A stretch of 64,000 bases of DNA from Euglena gracilis. Its lineage: Eukaryota; Euglenida; Euglenophyceae; Euglenales. Shown piece by piece: positions 36,084 through 51,371 of this stretch. The DNA lies in contig CP154954.1 in the NCBI GenBank assembly GCA_039621445.1, forward strand, positions 1,736,001-1,800,000. Reading direction: 5' to 3'. The position numbers were made by a program, and so were the translations under genes. The notes beneath the pieces were generated by a model. The model saw nothing but the letters and a program-made list of their open reading frames with translations, had not been told where the DNA came from and ran no database searches. Every line of letters starts with the position of its first letter. Positions within the stretch are counted from its first letter, which is position 1.

Positions 36084-38175
36084 TTATAAAGGTCCAGAAA
36101 TGCCTTGTTTACGTATCATTAAAAAATGTCCTAACATAAAAGTAGCTGTTAACAAAGGTAAAACAAATGTATGTAAACTATAAAAACGAGTTAAAGTAGA
36201 CTGTCCCACACTAACACTTCCTCTCAATAACTCAACAATAAAATTTCCAATTAATGGAATAGCTTCGGGAACACCTGTTACAATTTTAACTGCCCAATAA
36301 CCAACTTGATCCCAAGGTAAAGAATAACCTGTAACACCAAAAGAAACAGTTAAAATTGCCAAAATTATACCCGTAACCCAAGTTAACTCTCTAGGTTTTT
36401 TAAACCCACCAGTTAAATAAACTCGGCAAACATGTAATATCATCATTAAAACCATCATACTAGCGGACCAACGATGAATTGAACGAATAAGCCACCCGAA
36501 ATTAACTTCATTCATAATATATTTAACAGAAAGAAAAGCTTCTGTAACAGTTGGACGATAATAAAAAGTCATTGCAAAACCAGTAGCTACTTGAATAATA
36601 AAACAAGTAAATGTTATGCCACCAAGACAATAAAAAATGTTTACGTGAGGAGGAACATATTTACTGCAAAAACTAGTCATTTAAAAAATGATTGTTTTCC
36701 AACCCTACAAGATTGAAAAATAACTAATCAAATAATCAAAAGGCTTTTTATAAAAAAATTATTATTAAAAAATAGTTTTATCGATCTTTTATATAAACTT
36801 TTAAAAAGTCTCTGAATTATAAAAAATTTATTTAGTATTATAAAAACAACAAATATAAATACATTCAATAAATATTTAAAAAAATAAAAATAACATTAAA
36901 TAATTAAAAAACATATATATTTTAAACAATTTAGAACTTTTTAAACTACTAATATTTTATCATAAACATTTTACTAACCAACAAATCTATAAAATTTCAA
37001 ATAAAAAAGTATCTATAATTTAAAACATAAAAAATTTTATAAAACAAATTAAAATGTAAAAAAAAATTTATTAATAAAAACAATTAATTATCTTAAAATT
37101 AAGACTAAATATTTATAAACTAAAGCATTTATTCATTAAGATTTTTGTAAATAAATAATCATAATCTAGAATTGAAAAATAATAATACAAACCAAATCGC
37201 ACTAACATCGTCAGCAATCGCTTGAATCTCCAATCTTTCCTCGTACAGGTAAGCAAGCTCCCTTAAAAACAAAACAAGATATAGATAATCATTTTGCTTT
37301 ATAATTCTTAAAAACGAATACCAGTTAAAATTCCATATTAACAAATACAACAAATCGCAATTAAAATAAGAATTTTATTGAATTTTTTCCTACCTTAATA
37401 AAACCGTTTAATAGAATCCTAAATATTATTTTTTAATTTTGTAAAAATATAAAAGAAATGATATTCAAATTATTATATCTTAAAAAATTAATTCAGAGAA
37501 GCTACAACTTAGAAAAACACAACTACAATTATTTAAAATGAATTAAAGTATAACTTTATTATAATACTTTATTCGCAAACTGAAAAAATATTACTACATA
37601 TACACAGCTTTTGTCAAAACTAAAATTATCTAAAATTAGATAAGCGATCTTTATAACTCGTAACAAAAATAAAAATTTTTATTTTCTTTTGAAACTTACA
37701 GGTAATTTTAAATATTGATTCTTTTAAGAAATAACATTTAATTTAATAAAAATTAAAATATATAAAAAATATTATGTATTTCCAATTATTTTTAATCAAT
37801 ATTTAAACTTAGATTAAAATAGTACTTAGAAATTTTTATTAAATTTTTGATTCAAATTATAATATCCTAAAACAAAAACATAAAACTTTAAGTTAACCCT
37901 TTTTTCAAAAAAAAAATAGTAAAAATTATACTGTAACAAACAAAGTTTTTTCCATTACCGAAAAAGTTTAACAAGCAAAAAATTTGCTATTTAACATACA
38001 AATGCTAAATTACGGAGCAATAAAATAATTAAAATTTTATAAATAACTTTCTAAATTTATATGAAATTAGGCTTCAAACTATCAAATAGCTAAAAAACGC
38101 TAAGTAAAAATCTTCAGGAATTATAACCTAATATGCTAAATTCGGTCCGCACAACCAATCGTAAACTCGACTCAT
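36084..38175 (-). CDS. petB: Cytochrome b6, three exons (left arm, intact frame)
   Basis: Haem-binding subunit of the cytochrome b6f complex, four transmembrane helices. Exon 1 38175-38153 (MSRVYDW plus two bases), exon 2 37243-37203 ([13 protein letters not shown]), exon 3 36664-36084 ([16 protein letters not shown] to GISGPL). Haem-ligand regions [10 protein letters not shown] and LHTFVLPL are visible. Both introns start GTGCG on the coding strand. This copy keeps the reading frame through the A6 run near 36398, whereas the right-arm copy does not. Confidence 0.94.
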
Positions 38176-38437
38176 AAAAAGAGAAACTTATCAAACAAGA
38201 ATTAAAATTTCAAGTATGCATTATAAAGATAAAAGAATTCATTATACCTAACTTCATGCAATATAAATACACAAAAAATTTTATATTAAAAACTTAAAAT
38301 TCTCAAATATACGAATATAAATAAAACACATTAAATCAAAACCAACAATTTTCGAATTGGAATAAAAATTCTTTAATTTTAAAAAGTCAGCCAAAAATAA
38401 TATACTAAAATAAAAGTAATATAAATTTTTATTTAAA

Positions 38438-38566
38438 ATAATATCATTTTTATCAACTATTTTTTTAGGTTTTTTTATTATAAGTACAACAATATACTCA
38501 ATTTACATGGGATTTGGTCCAATGTCAAGAAAACTTAAAGATCCTTTTGAAGAACATGAAAATTAA
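38438..38566 (+). CDS. psbN: Photosystem II protein PsbN (left arm)
   Basis: Small membrane protein needed for photosystem II assembly. The frame encodes one hydrophobic segment followed by MGFGPMSRKLKDPFEEHEN, the conserved psbN tail, and stops at 38564-38566. There is no ATG in frame at the expected position. The first codons are ATA ATA, after an in-frame stop, so an unusual start codon or a missing first exon is likely. It is on the strand opposite to petB and psbT, as psbN usually is relative to psbB/psbT, and is followed by psbH. Confidence 0.85.
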   Translation: MISFLSTIFLGFFIISTTIYSIYMGFGPMSRKLKDPFEEHEN

Positions 38567-38617
38567 AATAAAATAGGTAATTTCAAAAGAAAGTTAAAAA
38601 TTATTAAATTTAATATT

Positions 38618-38830
38618 ATGACAACTATTTCAAAAAACAAAACATCAAATTCTAAAGGTAAAACAACTACTTTAGGAACAATATTAAAACCTTTAAATTC
38701 TAAATATGGAAAAGTTCTTCCTGGCTGGGGGACAGCTGGAATAATGTTAATTTTTATGACTTTATTCGCAATTTTTTTAACAATAATTTTAGAAATATAC
38801 AACTCTTCAGTAATTCTTGACATTAAATAA
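38618..38830 (+). CDS. psbH: Photosystem II phosphoprotein PsbH (left arm)
   Basis: 70 residues: basic N-terminus [20 protein letters not shown], then [20 protein letters not shown], one transmembrane helix and the tail [12 protein letters not shown]. Unsplit. It follows psbN by 51 nt on the same strand and converges on psbT. The N-terminal residues here (KNKTS) differ from the right-arm copy (KKKKS); this version is probably the correct one. Confidence 0.95.
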   Translation: MTTISKNKTSNSKGKTTTLGTILKPLNSKYGKVLPGWGTAGIMLIFMTLFAIFLTIILEIYNSSVILDIK

Positions 38831-38975
38831 AATGAAATAAATAACAAATTAAAACTGTTGTGAAAATTTCATTTTATTTATTTTTTATTTCTTTTTCTTT
38901 TTAAAATTTTTATTAACTTTTTTATAAGTTAATAAAAATTAAATCACATCGAAAATTGAAAGATAATAAGAATAA

Positions 38976-40421
38976 TTATTTATTAATACGTGGAGATTCA
39001 CGGAAAAAAATAGCAAAAAAAATAACGCCTAAAGTACCTATCAATAGTTAAGTAAGGAAACCCTCCTAAAAGAACTTTACAAGTATTATACTATTACACA
39101 AAGCTCAAATATAAATTTTTAAAATAAAATAATATTAACAACTATTCTAGTAGTTAAAATCCTCATATATTTTAATATATATAATACGTTTTATAAACTT
39201 CAAAAATATTTATGAAAATTAAAAATTATATAAAACTCAATGTAAAAAAAAAGACTAAAAATAAAAAATAATTGTCACCAAACTATGCTTGATATGTATA
39301 TCACAAAGCTTTATAAATACACTAGAAATTTCTAAAAAAATAAAATTAATATAATTCGTATTGAAGAAAAATTACATATTTAAACAATTATAATTGATTT
39401 CGTTGAAAAAAATGAAAAAAACACTAATAAAGATTAAGTAATTACAGTAAAATAAAATTATACTAAAAGACCTAACAGAACTGCATTAAAAAGGAAAACG
39501 ACTACAGTAAAAAAATAATTTACAAAAAATACAAATTTTTCATAAATTTTATTGAAACTTCAAAATTTCAAAACATATCAATATTATCAACAAAAAAAAG
39601 CAATAAAATAATATTTACAACAAAAAATAATCAATCCAAAAAAAATCATCCTTAATTAAAATAAAAACAGTAAAATCAAATATAAGGTAAAAAAAATTCC
39701 CTAAAGAACCGGACAAGCTAATTCCTAAGCATCTGGCTCACCCAAAAAACTAAAATCATCAAAAGAATAAAGATAAAAAATCTTTACCCGCCTGAAATGA
39801 TATCGTGGACAATCCAAGATTAATAAAAAATTATCGATCAATTAAAATAACCATAAAAGTAATTATATGATACCTTTAATAAAAATTATATTTTTCAGAA
39901 ATCGTTTCTATCCCAAATCATCTTAATAAAAATTAATTCAAAAATAAAAGAATTAAATGTAATTACAATTTCCTCGACAAAAAGATATAACAACCGTGTA
40001 AAAGAACAAAAAAAAAAAGCACTTAAAAATAATTATTACATTAAAATATCGAAATTAAAAATTACAAAATAGTAAAAATTTCCTTTTCTACTAAATTAAA
40101 ATAAAAAAAATACGAAAAAATCAAATCAAAATAATAAAATATAAATTCACTACCAAACTATAAAATCTATAAAATTAGTTTTAATTGCTTAAAGTATAAA
40201 AACTCCATAAATTAAGTAAAGTAATATTCAAAAATACAAAATTAAAACATATAATCTTGTTTTGTCCTAGGTAAACCGCACAAAAATATACCCCAAAAAA
40301 AATTTAATAAAGGCGTTTATGAAAAGTCTTAATCCACCCTTTTATTAATTTAAATTTAATTACCTAAAGTAAAAAGAATACAACTTCGTAGCACACAGAA
40401 TGTATAAACTAAAGCTTCCAT
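38976..40421 (-). CDS. psbT: Photosystem II protein PsbT, two exons (left arm)
   Basis: Exon 1 40421-40397 encodes MEALVYTF; exon 2 39046-38976 encodes LIGTLGVIFFAIFFRESPRI plus a short tail. The intervening 1350 nt is far too long for one Euglena group II intron and contains three domain V-like hairpins (mirrors of 42359, 42784 and 42992), so it is likely a nested intron. psbT stabilises the photosystem II dimer. Located between psbB and the psbN-psbH pair. Confidence 0.9.
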
Positions 40422-40483
40422 AAAATAAAAAATTTTCACAACTTTGCACATTTCCTAAAACAAATTTACTAATTAAATAATAA

Positions 40484-41037
40484 TTAAACTAATTCTTTCT
40501 TAGTTGTATCATCACCTAATTTTTCAAAAGTACCAAATTCAATCTCTTCCTCCAAATCAGGGTCAATACCAGCAAGCAAATATTTAAATAAAGTTCTTGC
40601 CCCATGCCAAATATGCCCAAAAAAGAAAATTAAAGCAAAAGACAAATGACCAAAAGTAAACCAGCCTCTTGGACTACTTCTAAAAACACCATCAGACTGT
40701 AAAATAGAACGATTAAAGTCAAAAATTTCTCCAAGCTGAGCACGTCGTGCATATCTTTTCACAGTAGCAGGATCATTAAAACTTAAAGTATCGAAACTAC
40801 CACCGAAGAAACGAACAGTAACGCCTACTTGTTCAATACTATATTTAGACTCAGCACGACGAAACGGAATATCGGCACGAACAACACCATTTTGATCTAA
40901 TAATATTACTGGAAACGTTTCAAAAAAAGTAGGCATACGACGAACAAACAATGAATTACCTTCCTTATCAATAAATACTGCATGACCTAACCATGCAGTC
41001 GCTATACCATCACCATTATTCATAGGACCAGAACGAA
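40484..41037 (-). CDS. psbB: CP47 apoprotein, 3' part (left arm of palindrome 2)
   Basis: From [20 protein letters not shown] to the stop after [12 protein letters not shown]. The 5' two thirds are absent because the fold of the palindrome lies at about 41040. Sequence matches the last exon at 3399-4331 closely and provides the clean C-terminus. Confidence 0.92.
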
Positions 41038-41043
41038 ATTATC

Positions 41044-41613
41044 CAGCAAATGGGATTCTTTCGTTCTGGGCCTATGAATAATGGATATGGTATAGCGACT
41101 TCATGGTTAGGTCATTCAGTGTTTATTGATAAGGAAGGTAATTCATTGTTTGTTCGTCGTATGCCTACTTTTTTTGAAACGTTTCCAGTAATATTATTAG
41201 ATCAAAATGGTGTTGTTCGTGCCGATATTCCGTTTCGTCGTGCTGAGTCTAAATATAGTATTGAACAAGTAGGCGTTACTGTTCGTTTCTTCGGTGGTAG
41301 TTTCGATACTTTAAGTTTTAATGATCCTGCTACTGTGAAAAGATATGCACGACGTGCTCAGCTTGGAGAAATTTTTGACTTTAATCGTTCTATTTTACAG
41401 TCTGATGGTGTTTTTAGAAGTAGTCCAAGAGGCTGGTTTACTTTTGGTCATTTGTCTTTTGCTTTAATTTTCTTTTTTGGGCATATTTGGCATGGGGCAA
41501 GAACTTTATTTAAATATTTGCTTGCTGGTATTGACCCTGATTTGGAGGAAGAGATTGAATTTGGTACTTTTGAAAAATTAGGTGATGATACAACTAAGAA
41601 AGAATTAGTTTAA
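41044..41613 (+). CDS. psbB: CP47 apoprotein, 3' part (right arm of palindrome 2)
   Basis: Last ~185 codons of psbB in the orientation of psbT and petB. The first ~85 nt contain many small changes relative to the other three copies (for example [15 protein letters not shown] versus [15 protein letters not shown]), then the sequence is identical. This gradient of errors away from the fold suggests read noise rather than evolution. Stops after DDTTKKELV. Confidence 0.9.
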   Translation, partial: QQMGFFRSGPMNNGYGIATSWLGHSVFIDKEGNSLFVRRMPTFFETFPVILLDQNGVVRADIPFRRAESKYSIEQVGVTVRFFGGSFDTLSFNDPATVKRYARRAQLGEIFDFNRSILQSDGVFRSSPRGWFTFGHLSFALIFFFGHIWHGARTLFKYLLAGIDPDLEEEIEFGTFEKLGDDTTKKELV

Positions 41614-41676
41614 TTATTATTTAATTAGTAAATTTGTTTTAGGAAATGTGCAAAGTTGTGAAAATTTTTTATTTTT

Positions 41677-43123
41677 ATGGAAGCTTTAGTTTATACATTC
41701 TGTGTGCTACGAAGTTGTATTCTTTTTACTTTAGGTAATTAAATTTAAATTAATAAAAGGGTGGATTAAGACTTTTCATAAACGCCTTTATTAAATTTTT
41801 TGTGGGGTATATTTTTGTGCGGTTTACCTAGGACAAAACAAGATTATATGTTTTAATTTTGTATTTTTGCATATTACTTTACTTAATTTATGGAGTTTTT
41901 ATACTTTAAGCAATTAAAACTAATTTTATAGATTTTATAGTTTGGTAGTGAATTTATATTTTATTATTTTGATTTGATTTTTTCGTATTTTTTTTATTTT
42001 AATTTAGTAGAAAAGGAAATTTTTACTATTTTGTAATTTTTAATTTCGATATTTTAATGTAATAATTATTTTTAAGTGCTTTTTTTTTTTGTTCTTTTAC
42101 ACGGTTGTTATATCTTTTTGTCGAGGAAATTGTAATTACATTTAATTCTTTTATTTTTGAATTAATTTTTATTAAGATGATTTGGGATAGAAACGATTTC
42201 TGAAAAATATAATTTTTATTAAAGGTATCATATAATTACTTTTATGGTTATTTTAATTGATCGATAATTTTTTATTAATCTTGGATTGTCCACGATATCA
42301 TTTCAGGCGGGTAAAGATTTTTTATCTTTATTCTTTTGATGATTTTAGTTTTTTGGGTGAGCCAGATGCTTAGGAATTAGCTTGTCCGGTTCTTTAGGGA
42401 ATTTTTTTTACCTTATATTTGATTTTACTGTTTTTATTTTAATTAAGGATGATTTTTTTTGGATTGATTATTTTTTGTTGTAAATATTATTTTATTGCTT
42501 TTTTTTGTTGATAATATTGATATGTTTTGAAATTTTGAAGTTTCAATAAAATTTATGAAAAATTTGTATTTTTTGTAAATTATTTTTTTACTGTAGTCGT
42601 TTTCCTTTTTAATGCAGTTCTGTTAGGTCTTTTAGTATAATTTTATTTTACTGTAATTACTTAATCTTTATTAGTGTTTTTTTCATTTTTTTCAACGAAA
42701 TCAATTATAATTGTTTAAATATGTAATTTTTCTTCAATACGAATTATATTAATTTTATTTTTTTAGAAATTTCTAGTGTATTTATAAAGCTTTGTGATAT
42801 ACATATCAAGCATAGTTTGGTGACAATTATTTTTTATTTTTAGTCTTTTTTTTTACATTGAGTTTTATATAATTTTTAATTTTCATAAATATTTTTGAAG
42901 TTTATAAAACGTATTATATATATTTAAAATATATGAGGATTTTAACTACTAGAATAGTTGTTAATATTATTTTATTTTAAAAATTTATATTTGAGCTTTG
43001 TGTAATAGTATAATACTTGTAAAGTTCTTTTAGGAGGGTTTCCTTACTTAACTATTGATAGGTACTTTAGGCGTTATTTTTTTTGCTATTTTTTTCCGTG
43101 AATCTCCACGTATTAATAAATAA
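41677..43123 (+). CDS. psbT: Photosystem II protein PsbT, two exons (right arm)
   Basis: Exon 1 41677-41701 (MEALVYTF plus one base), intron 41702-43052 beginning GTGTGC and ending in AC, exon 2 43053-43123 (LIGTLGVIFFAIFFRESPRI, NK, stop). Starts 63 nt after psbB on the same strand, so the two are probably co-transcribed. Three domain V candidates within the intron are listed separately. Confidence 0.92.
41702..43052 (+). other. psbT intron, probable complex twintron
   Basis: 1351-nt intron with three separate domain V-like hairpins on the sense strand: 42359-42396 (GAGCCAGATG ... TTGTCCGGTTC), 42784-42823 (AAGCTTTGTGATAT ... CAAGCATAGTTTGG) and 42992-43035 (GAGCTTTGTGTAAT ... CTTGTAAAGTTC). 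One group II intron carries one domain V, so at least three introns are nested or arrayed here. Twintrons are known from Euglena plastids, including psbT. No maturase ORF is present. Confidence 0.7.
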
Positions 43124-43268
43124 TTATTCTTATTATCTTTCAATTTTCGATGTGATTTAATTTTTATTAACTTATAAAAAAGTTAATAAAAATTTTAAAA
43201 AGAAAAAGAAATAAAAAATAAATAAAATGAAATTTTCACAACAGTTTTAATTTGTTATTTATTTCATT

Positions 43269-43481
43269 TTATTTAATGTCAAGAATTACTGAAGAGTTGT
43301 ATATTTCTAAAATTATTGTTAAAAAAATTGCGAATAAAGTCATAAAAATTAACATTATTCCAGCTGTCCCCCAGCCAGGAAGAACTTTTCCATATTTAGA
43401 ATTTAAAGGTTTTAATATTGTTCCTAAAGTAGTTGTTTTACCTTTAGAATTTGATTTTTTTTTTTTTGAAATAGTTGTCAT
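43269..43481 (-). CDS. psbH: Photosystem II phosphoprotein PsbH (right arm)
   Basis: Same 70-residue protein as 38618-38830 except [14 protein letters not shown] at the N-terminus. The coding strand has an uninterrupted run of A's where the left arm has C's, consistent with a homopolymer consensus error here. Convergent with psbT. Confidence 0.93.
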   Translation of the reverse strand: MTTISKKKKSNSKGKTTTLGTILKPLNSKYGKVLPGWGTAGIMLIFMTLFAIFLTIILEIYNSSVILDIK

Positions 43482-43532
43482 AATATTAAATTTAATAATT
43501 TTTAACTTTCTTTTGAAATTACCTATTTTATT

Positions 43533-43661
43533 TTAATTTTCATGTTCTTCAAAAGGATCTTTAAGTTTTCTTGACATTGGACCAAATCCCATGTAAATTG
43601 AGTATATTGTTGTACTTATAATAAAAAAACCTAAAAAAATAGTTGATAAAAATGATATTAT
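43533..43661 (-). CDS. psbN: Photosystem II protein PsbN (right arm)
   Basis: Mirror of 38438-38566, identical tail KLKDPFEEHEN and the same lack of an in-frame ATG. Divergent from petB, which starts at 43926. Confidence 0.85.
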   Translation of the reverse strand: MISFLSTIFLGFFIISTTIYSIYMGFGPMSRKLKDPFEEHEN

Positions 43662-43925
43662 TTTAAATAAAAATTTATATTACTTTTATTTTAGTATATT
43701 ATTTTTGGCTGACTTTTTAAAATTAAAGAATTTTTATTCCAATTCGAAAATTGTTGGTTTTGATTTAATGTGTTTTATTTATATTCGTATATATTTGAGA
43801 ATTTTAAGTTTTTAATATAAAATTTTTTGTGTATTTATATTGCATGAAGTTAGGTATAATGAATTCTTTTATCTTTATAATGCATACTTGAAATTTTAAT
43901 TCTTGTTTGATAAGTTTCTCTTTTT

Positions 43926-46014
43926 ATGAGTCGAGTTTACGATTGGTTGTGCGGACCGAATTTAGCATATTAGGTTATAATTCCTGAAGATTTTTACTTA
44001 GCGTTTTTTAGCTATTTGATAGTTTGAAGCCTAATTTCATATAAATTTAGAAAGTTATTTATAAAATTTTAATTATTTTATTGCTCCGTAATTTAGCATT
44101 TGTATGTTAAATAGCAAATTTTTTGCTTGTTAAACTTTTTCGGTAATGGAAAAAACTTTGTTTGTTACAGTATAATTTTTACTATTAAAAAAAAAAAAAA
44201 AGGGTTAACTTAAAGTTTTATGTTTTTGTTTTAGGATATTATAATTTGAATCAAAAATTTAATAAAAATTTCTAAGTACTATTTTAATCTAAGTTTAAAT
44301 ATTGATTAAAAATAATTGGAAATACATAATATTTTTTATATATTTTAATTTTTATTAAATTAAATGTTATTTCTTAAAAGAATCAATATTTAAAATTACC
44401 TGTAAGTTTCAAAAGAAAATAAAAATTTTTATTTTTGTTACGAGTTATAAAGATCGCTTATCTAATTTTAGATAATTTTAGTTTTGACAAAAGCTGTGTA
44501 TATGTAGTAATATTTTTTCAGTTTGCGAATAAAGTATTATAATAAAGTTATACTTTAATTCATTTTAAATAATTGTAGTTGTGTTTTTCTAAGTTGTAGC
44601 TTCTCTGAATTAATTTTTTAAGATATAATAATTTGAATATCATTTCTTTTATATTTTTACAAAATTAAAAAATAATATTTAGGATTCTATTAAACGGTTT
44701 TATTAAGGTAGGAAAAAATTCAATAAAATTCTTATTTTAATTGCGATTTGTTGTATTTGTTAATATGGAATTTTAACTGGTATTCGTTTTTAAGAATTAT
44801 AAAGCAAAATGATTATCTATATCTTGTTTTGTTTTTAAGGGAGCTTGCTTACCTGTACGAGGAAAGATTGGAGATTCAAGCGATTGCTGACGATGTTAGT
44901 GCGATTTGGTTTGTATTATTATTTTTCAATTCTAGATTATGATTATTTATTTACAAAAATCTTAATGAATAAATGCTTTAGTTTATAAATATTTAGTCTT
45001 AATTTTAAGATAATTAATTGTTTTTTAATAAATTTTTTTTTACATTTTAATTTGTTTTATAAAATTTTTTATGTTTTAAATTATAGATACTTTTTTATTT
45101 GAAATTTTATAGATTTGTTGGTTAGTAAAATGTTTATGATAAAATATTAGTAGTTTAAAAAGTTCTAAATTGTTTAAAATATATATGTTTTTTAATTATT
45201 TAATGTTATTTTTATTTTTTTAAATATTTATTGAATGTATTTATATTTGTTGTTTTTATAATACTAAATAAATTTTTTATAATTCAGAGACTTTTTAAAA
45301 GTTTATATAAAAGATCGATAAAACTATTTTTTAATAATAATTTTTTTATAAAAAGCCTTTTGATTATTTGATTAGTTATTTTTCAATCTTGTAGGGTTGG
45401 AAAACAATCATTTTTTAAATGACTAGTTTTTGCAGTAAATATGTTCCTCCTCACGTAAACATTTTTTATTGTCTTGGTGGCATAACATTTACTTGTTTTA
45501 TTATTCAAGTAGCTACTGGTTTTGCAATGACTTTTTATTATCGTCCAACTGTTACAGAAGCTTTTCTTTCTGTTAAATATATTATGAATGAAGTTAATTT
45601 CGGGTGGCTTATTCGTTCAATTCATCGTTGGTCCGCTAGTATGATGGTTTTAATGATGATATTACATGTTTGCCGAGTTTATTTAACTGGTGGGTTTAAA
45701 AACCTAGAGAGTTAACTTGGGTTACGGGTATAATTTTGGCAATTTTAACTGTTTCTTTTGGTGTTACAGGTTATTCTTTACCTTGGGATCAAGTTGGTTA
45801 TTGGGCAGTTAAAATTGTAACAGGTGTTCCCGAAGCTATTCCATTAATTGGAAATTTTATTGTTGAGTTATTGAGAGGAAGTGTTAGTGTGGGACAGTCT
45901 ACTTTAACTCGTTTTTATAGTTTACATACATTTGTTTTACCTTTGTTAACAGCTACTTTTATGTTAGGACATTTTTTAATGATACGTAAACAAGGCATTT
46001 CTGGACCTTTATAA
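43926..46014 (+). CDS. petB: Cytochrome b6, three exons (right arm, one-base frameshift)
   Basis: Exon 1 43926-43948, intron 1 from GTGCG at 43949, exon 2 44858-44898, intron 2 from GTGCG at 44899, exon 3 45435-46014. In exon 3, after [10 protein letters not shown] the A run is five long instead of six (about 45702), which shifts the frame and creates a stop within a few codons; the original frame resumes at 45736. The left-arm copy is intact, so this is most likely a homopolymer error. Head of the petB-atpB-atpE unit typical of Euglena. Confidence 0.92.
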
Positions 46015-46081
46015 AAATTCTTTGTGTTTATGATTTTTACGATGTATTTCTTAATTATAAGGAACCCTTGAGCCTTGTTTA

Positions 46082-49124
<3,043 letters not shown>

Positions 49125-49274
49125 AATTATTATTGACGTATTGTAAATAATTTTTAACTATATCTTACTTAAAAAGCTTTTATTAATATTTATTTAGTTA
49201 TGCTTTGTTGAGTAAACATAATGTTTCCACTTTGTTTTTTTAGTTTGACTACGAAAAATTATAATTTTTTTACA

Positions 49275-51100
49275 ATGACATTAGATGTATCAATTAGTAC
49301 GTTACGAAGTTGCTTTTAGTTTATTAGGTATAAGTTAAAATAAAAGATAAGAAATAAAATTTTATTTATGTGTTTTTTTTAAGTTAAGTAAATTTTCCTT
49401 AAATTGTATGTTTTTGGCTATTCATATTAATTAAAAAATTGGTTAATCTAATTGGTTAATCTTAATATTTTCAATAATTTGTTAATAAGTTTAGTAATTT
49501 TTCAAGTAGAACGTAAATAGGTTTTATTTTGGATTTTTTTTTAATAAAGAATAAACTTTTGACATATTTTTATTTAAAATTAAATGTTTAAGCTGTATGT
49601 TTTTTTTTACTTGTACAGTTTTTTAAGAGAAATTTTAGTTCGCTAATATATTTCTTTTTTCATTAAATTCTAGTTTAAATCTTTTTTCTTGAGTATTTAT
49701 TTTTCAAAAGTTAATTTTTTAAATAATTTTCGTTTTTGGGGATTTTATTCTCTTTTTTAAACTTTTCTGTATGAAAAGTAAAATTATTTTATTTTTTGGT
49801 AATTGAAATTTATTTATTATTTTAGTAGACCAATAAAAGCAAAGAGAATAGGTTTTAATTTAATTTTCTATAAATTTTTATTCTAAAGAAAATTTTACAT
49901 TTTAGTTTTAATAAGTCTTGTTTTAGAGTTTTATATAATATAAAACAACCTAACCTTTTTTGCGATAGTATGTTGAAAAGCTAAATAAATCAACAATTTT
50001 TGTTTAGTTTGTGAATAAAATTTTCAAAATTGAATTTATATTTTCTACTTTACTTATTCCTGAAAGAGTTTTTTGGGAAAAACGAGTTGAAGAAATTATT
50101 CTTCCTACTTTAAGTGGTCAGATGGGGGTTCTTAAAGACCATGTGTGACACATTATTAAAACGTTTGTTAATTTTATTAATTATAATTTTTTGATAAATG
50201 CTTGTTTGAGATTTAACTTTACTTTTACTTTTAACCATATTAGTTAATTATTTTTATTTTCTGCATTAACATTTTGTTTGTGCGTGGTAGCTTTGAATAT
50301 TTTCTAAAATTTAAAATTTACTTTTTTATAAATTATTTTTTATAAATAAGAAAAATTTAAAATTTTAAGATTAATATAATTTATAGTTTATTTTGAAAAT
50401 GTATATTTAAGTCTTGTTTTAGAAGAATATATTTAAACTGTTATTTTATAACTATTTAAAGTGTTTTTACATGTTTTAGAAAAAATTTTTAATAGTTTTA
50501 ATTTTTTTAAAAACAATACTTGATAAACATAATTTGTAAGATATAATATTTGAATCTAAAAAATTTTTAAATTTGTATGCAATGGTAAGGAATGTGTATT
50601 TTTATGTAAATTATTTACAAAATTTTTGTTTTTTTTTAGTACTTTTGATTCTATCACAATTTAGTTTTAGTCAATTTTTAAGCAAATTTTAAAAGATTTT
50701 TTGTTAAATGCCGTATGAGATTTAAATCTCCCGTACTGTATTGTTGGGGAAAAAATTAACTTAATTTATTAATTTTTAATGATAAATTTTTTTCTATCTA
50801 AATATTCCAATATTGACTGGATTAGATATAGGTATAATCTTAGTTCGTCAAAAGTCTTCTTCCGATTGGACTAGTTTGGTTGTAACAGGAGGTTTTGCAT
50901 TAATTAATAGCAATAACGTTACTATATTAGTCAATGAAGCAGAATTTGGTTCCGAAATTAATGTAGAACAAGCACAGATTTCTTATAATTCATCTAAACA
51001 TGCTTTAGAAATGAATAAAGATATTAAGAGAAAATTTGAATTAACTTTAAATTTAAAAAAAGCACGTGCTAGATTCCAGGTCACTCAACTTAAAAAGTAG
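49275..51100 (+). CDS. atpE: ATP synthase CF1 epsilon subunit, three exons (right arm)
   Basis: Exon 1 49275-49296 (MTLDVSI), intron 1 from GTACG, exon 2 50048-50142, intron 2 from GTGTG at 50143 with domain V at 50707-50745, exon 3 about 50804-51100 (LTGLDIGIILVRQKSSSDW to LKKARARFQVTQLKK). Intron 1 has a domain V-like hairpin at about 49586-49627, more than 400 nt before its 3' end, which suggests an intron within the intron. The normal Ala at the exon 2/3 junction is not visible. Last recognised photosynthesis gene before the accessory island. Confidence 0.9.
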
Positions 51101-51371
51101 TTTAATTTATTGTTTTATTAAATTATACGTTTTTAATTTATGTTGATAGATTTTTTATAATAAAAATTTTTTCAATTATTAATAGTTTAAAATTATGTTT
51201 GTTTTATAGTATATTATTACTTAAACTATAAAATAGTGTAGTTAGTGTATTGAAACTGACAGTTTGATTTAAACGTTTTTGGTTTCGATTCACTCATTTA
51301 TTCTTTAATTTAATTAAATTAAAATTCAAAATTCGACTTTTAGGCAAGAATTTAAGTAAAAAAAAAATGTT
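51101..51371. other. AT-rich spacer after atpE
   Basis: About 270 nt containing the stem TTATAGTATATTATTACTTA and its partner AACTATAA-type sequence near 51200-51240. No gene is visible. It is present on both palindrome arms, so the linkage of atpE to the accessory ORF is seen twice. Confidence 0.5.

Noticed and set aside
38563-38847. 94-codon ORF opposite psbH (and its copy at 43252-43536)
   Set aside because: Antisense shadow of psbH, a well recognised gene.
41702-43052. Search for a maturase or reverse transcriptase in the large psbT intron
   Set aside because: No ORF of meaningful length and no YADD-type motif in any frame; other introns were equally empty.
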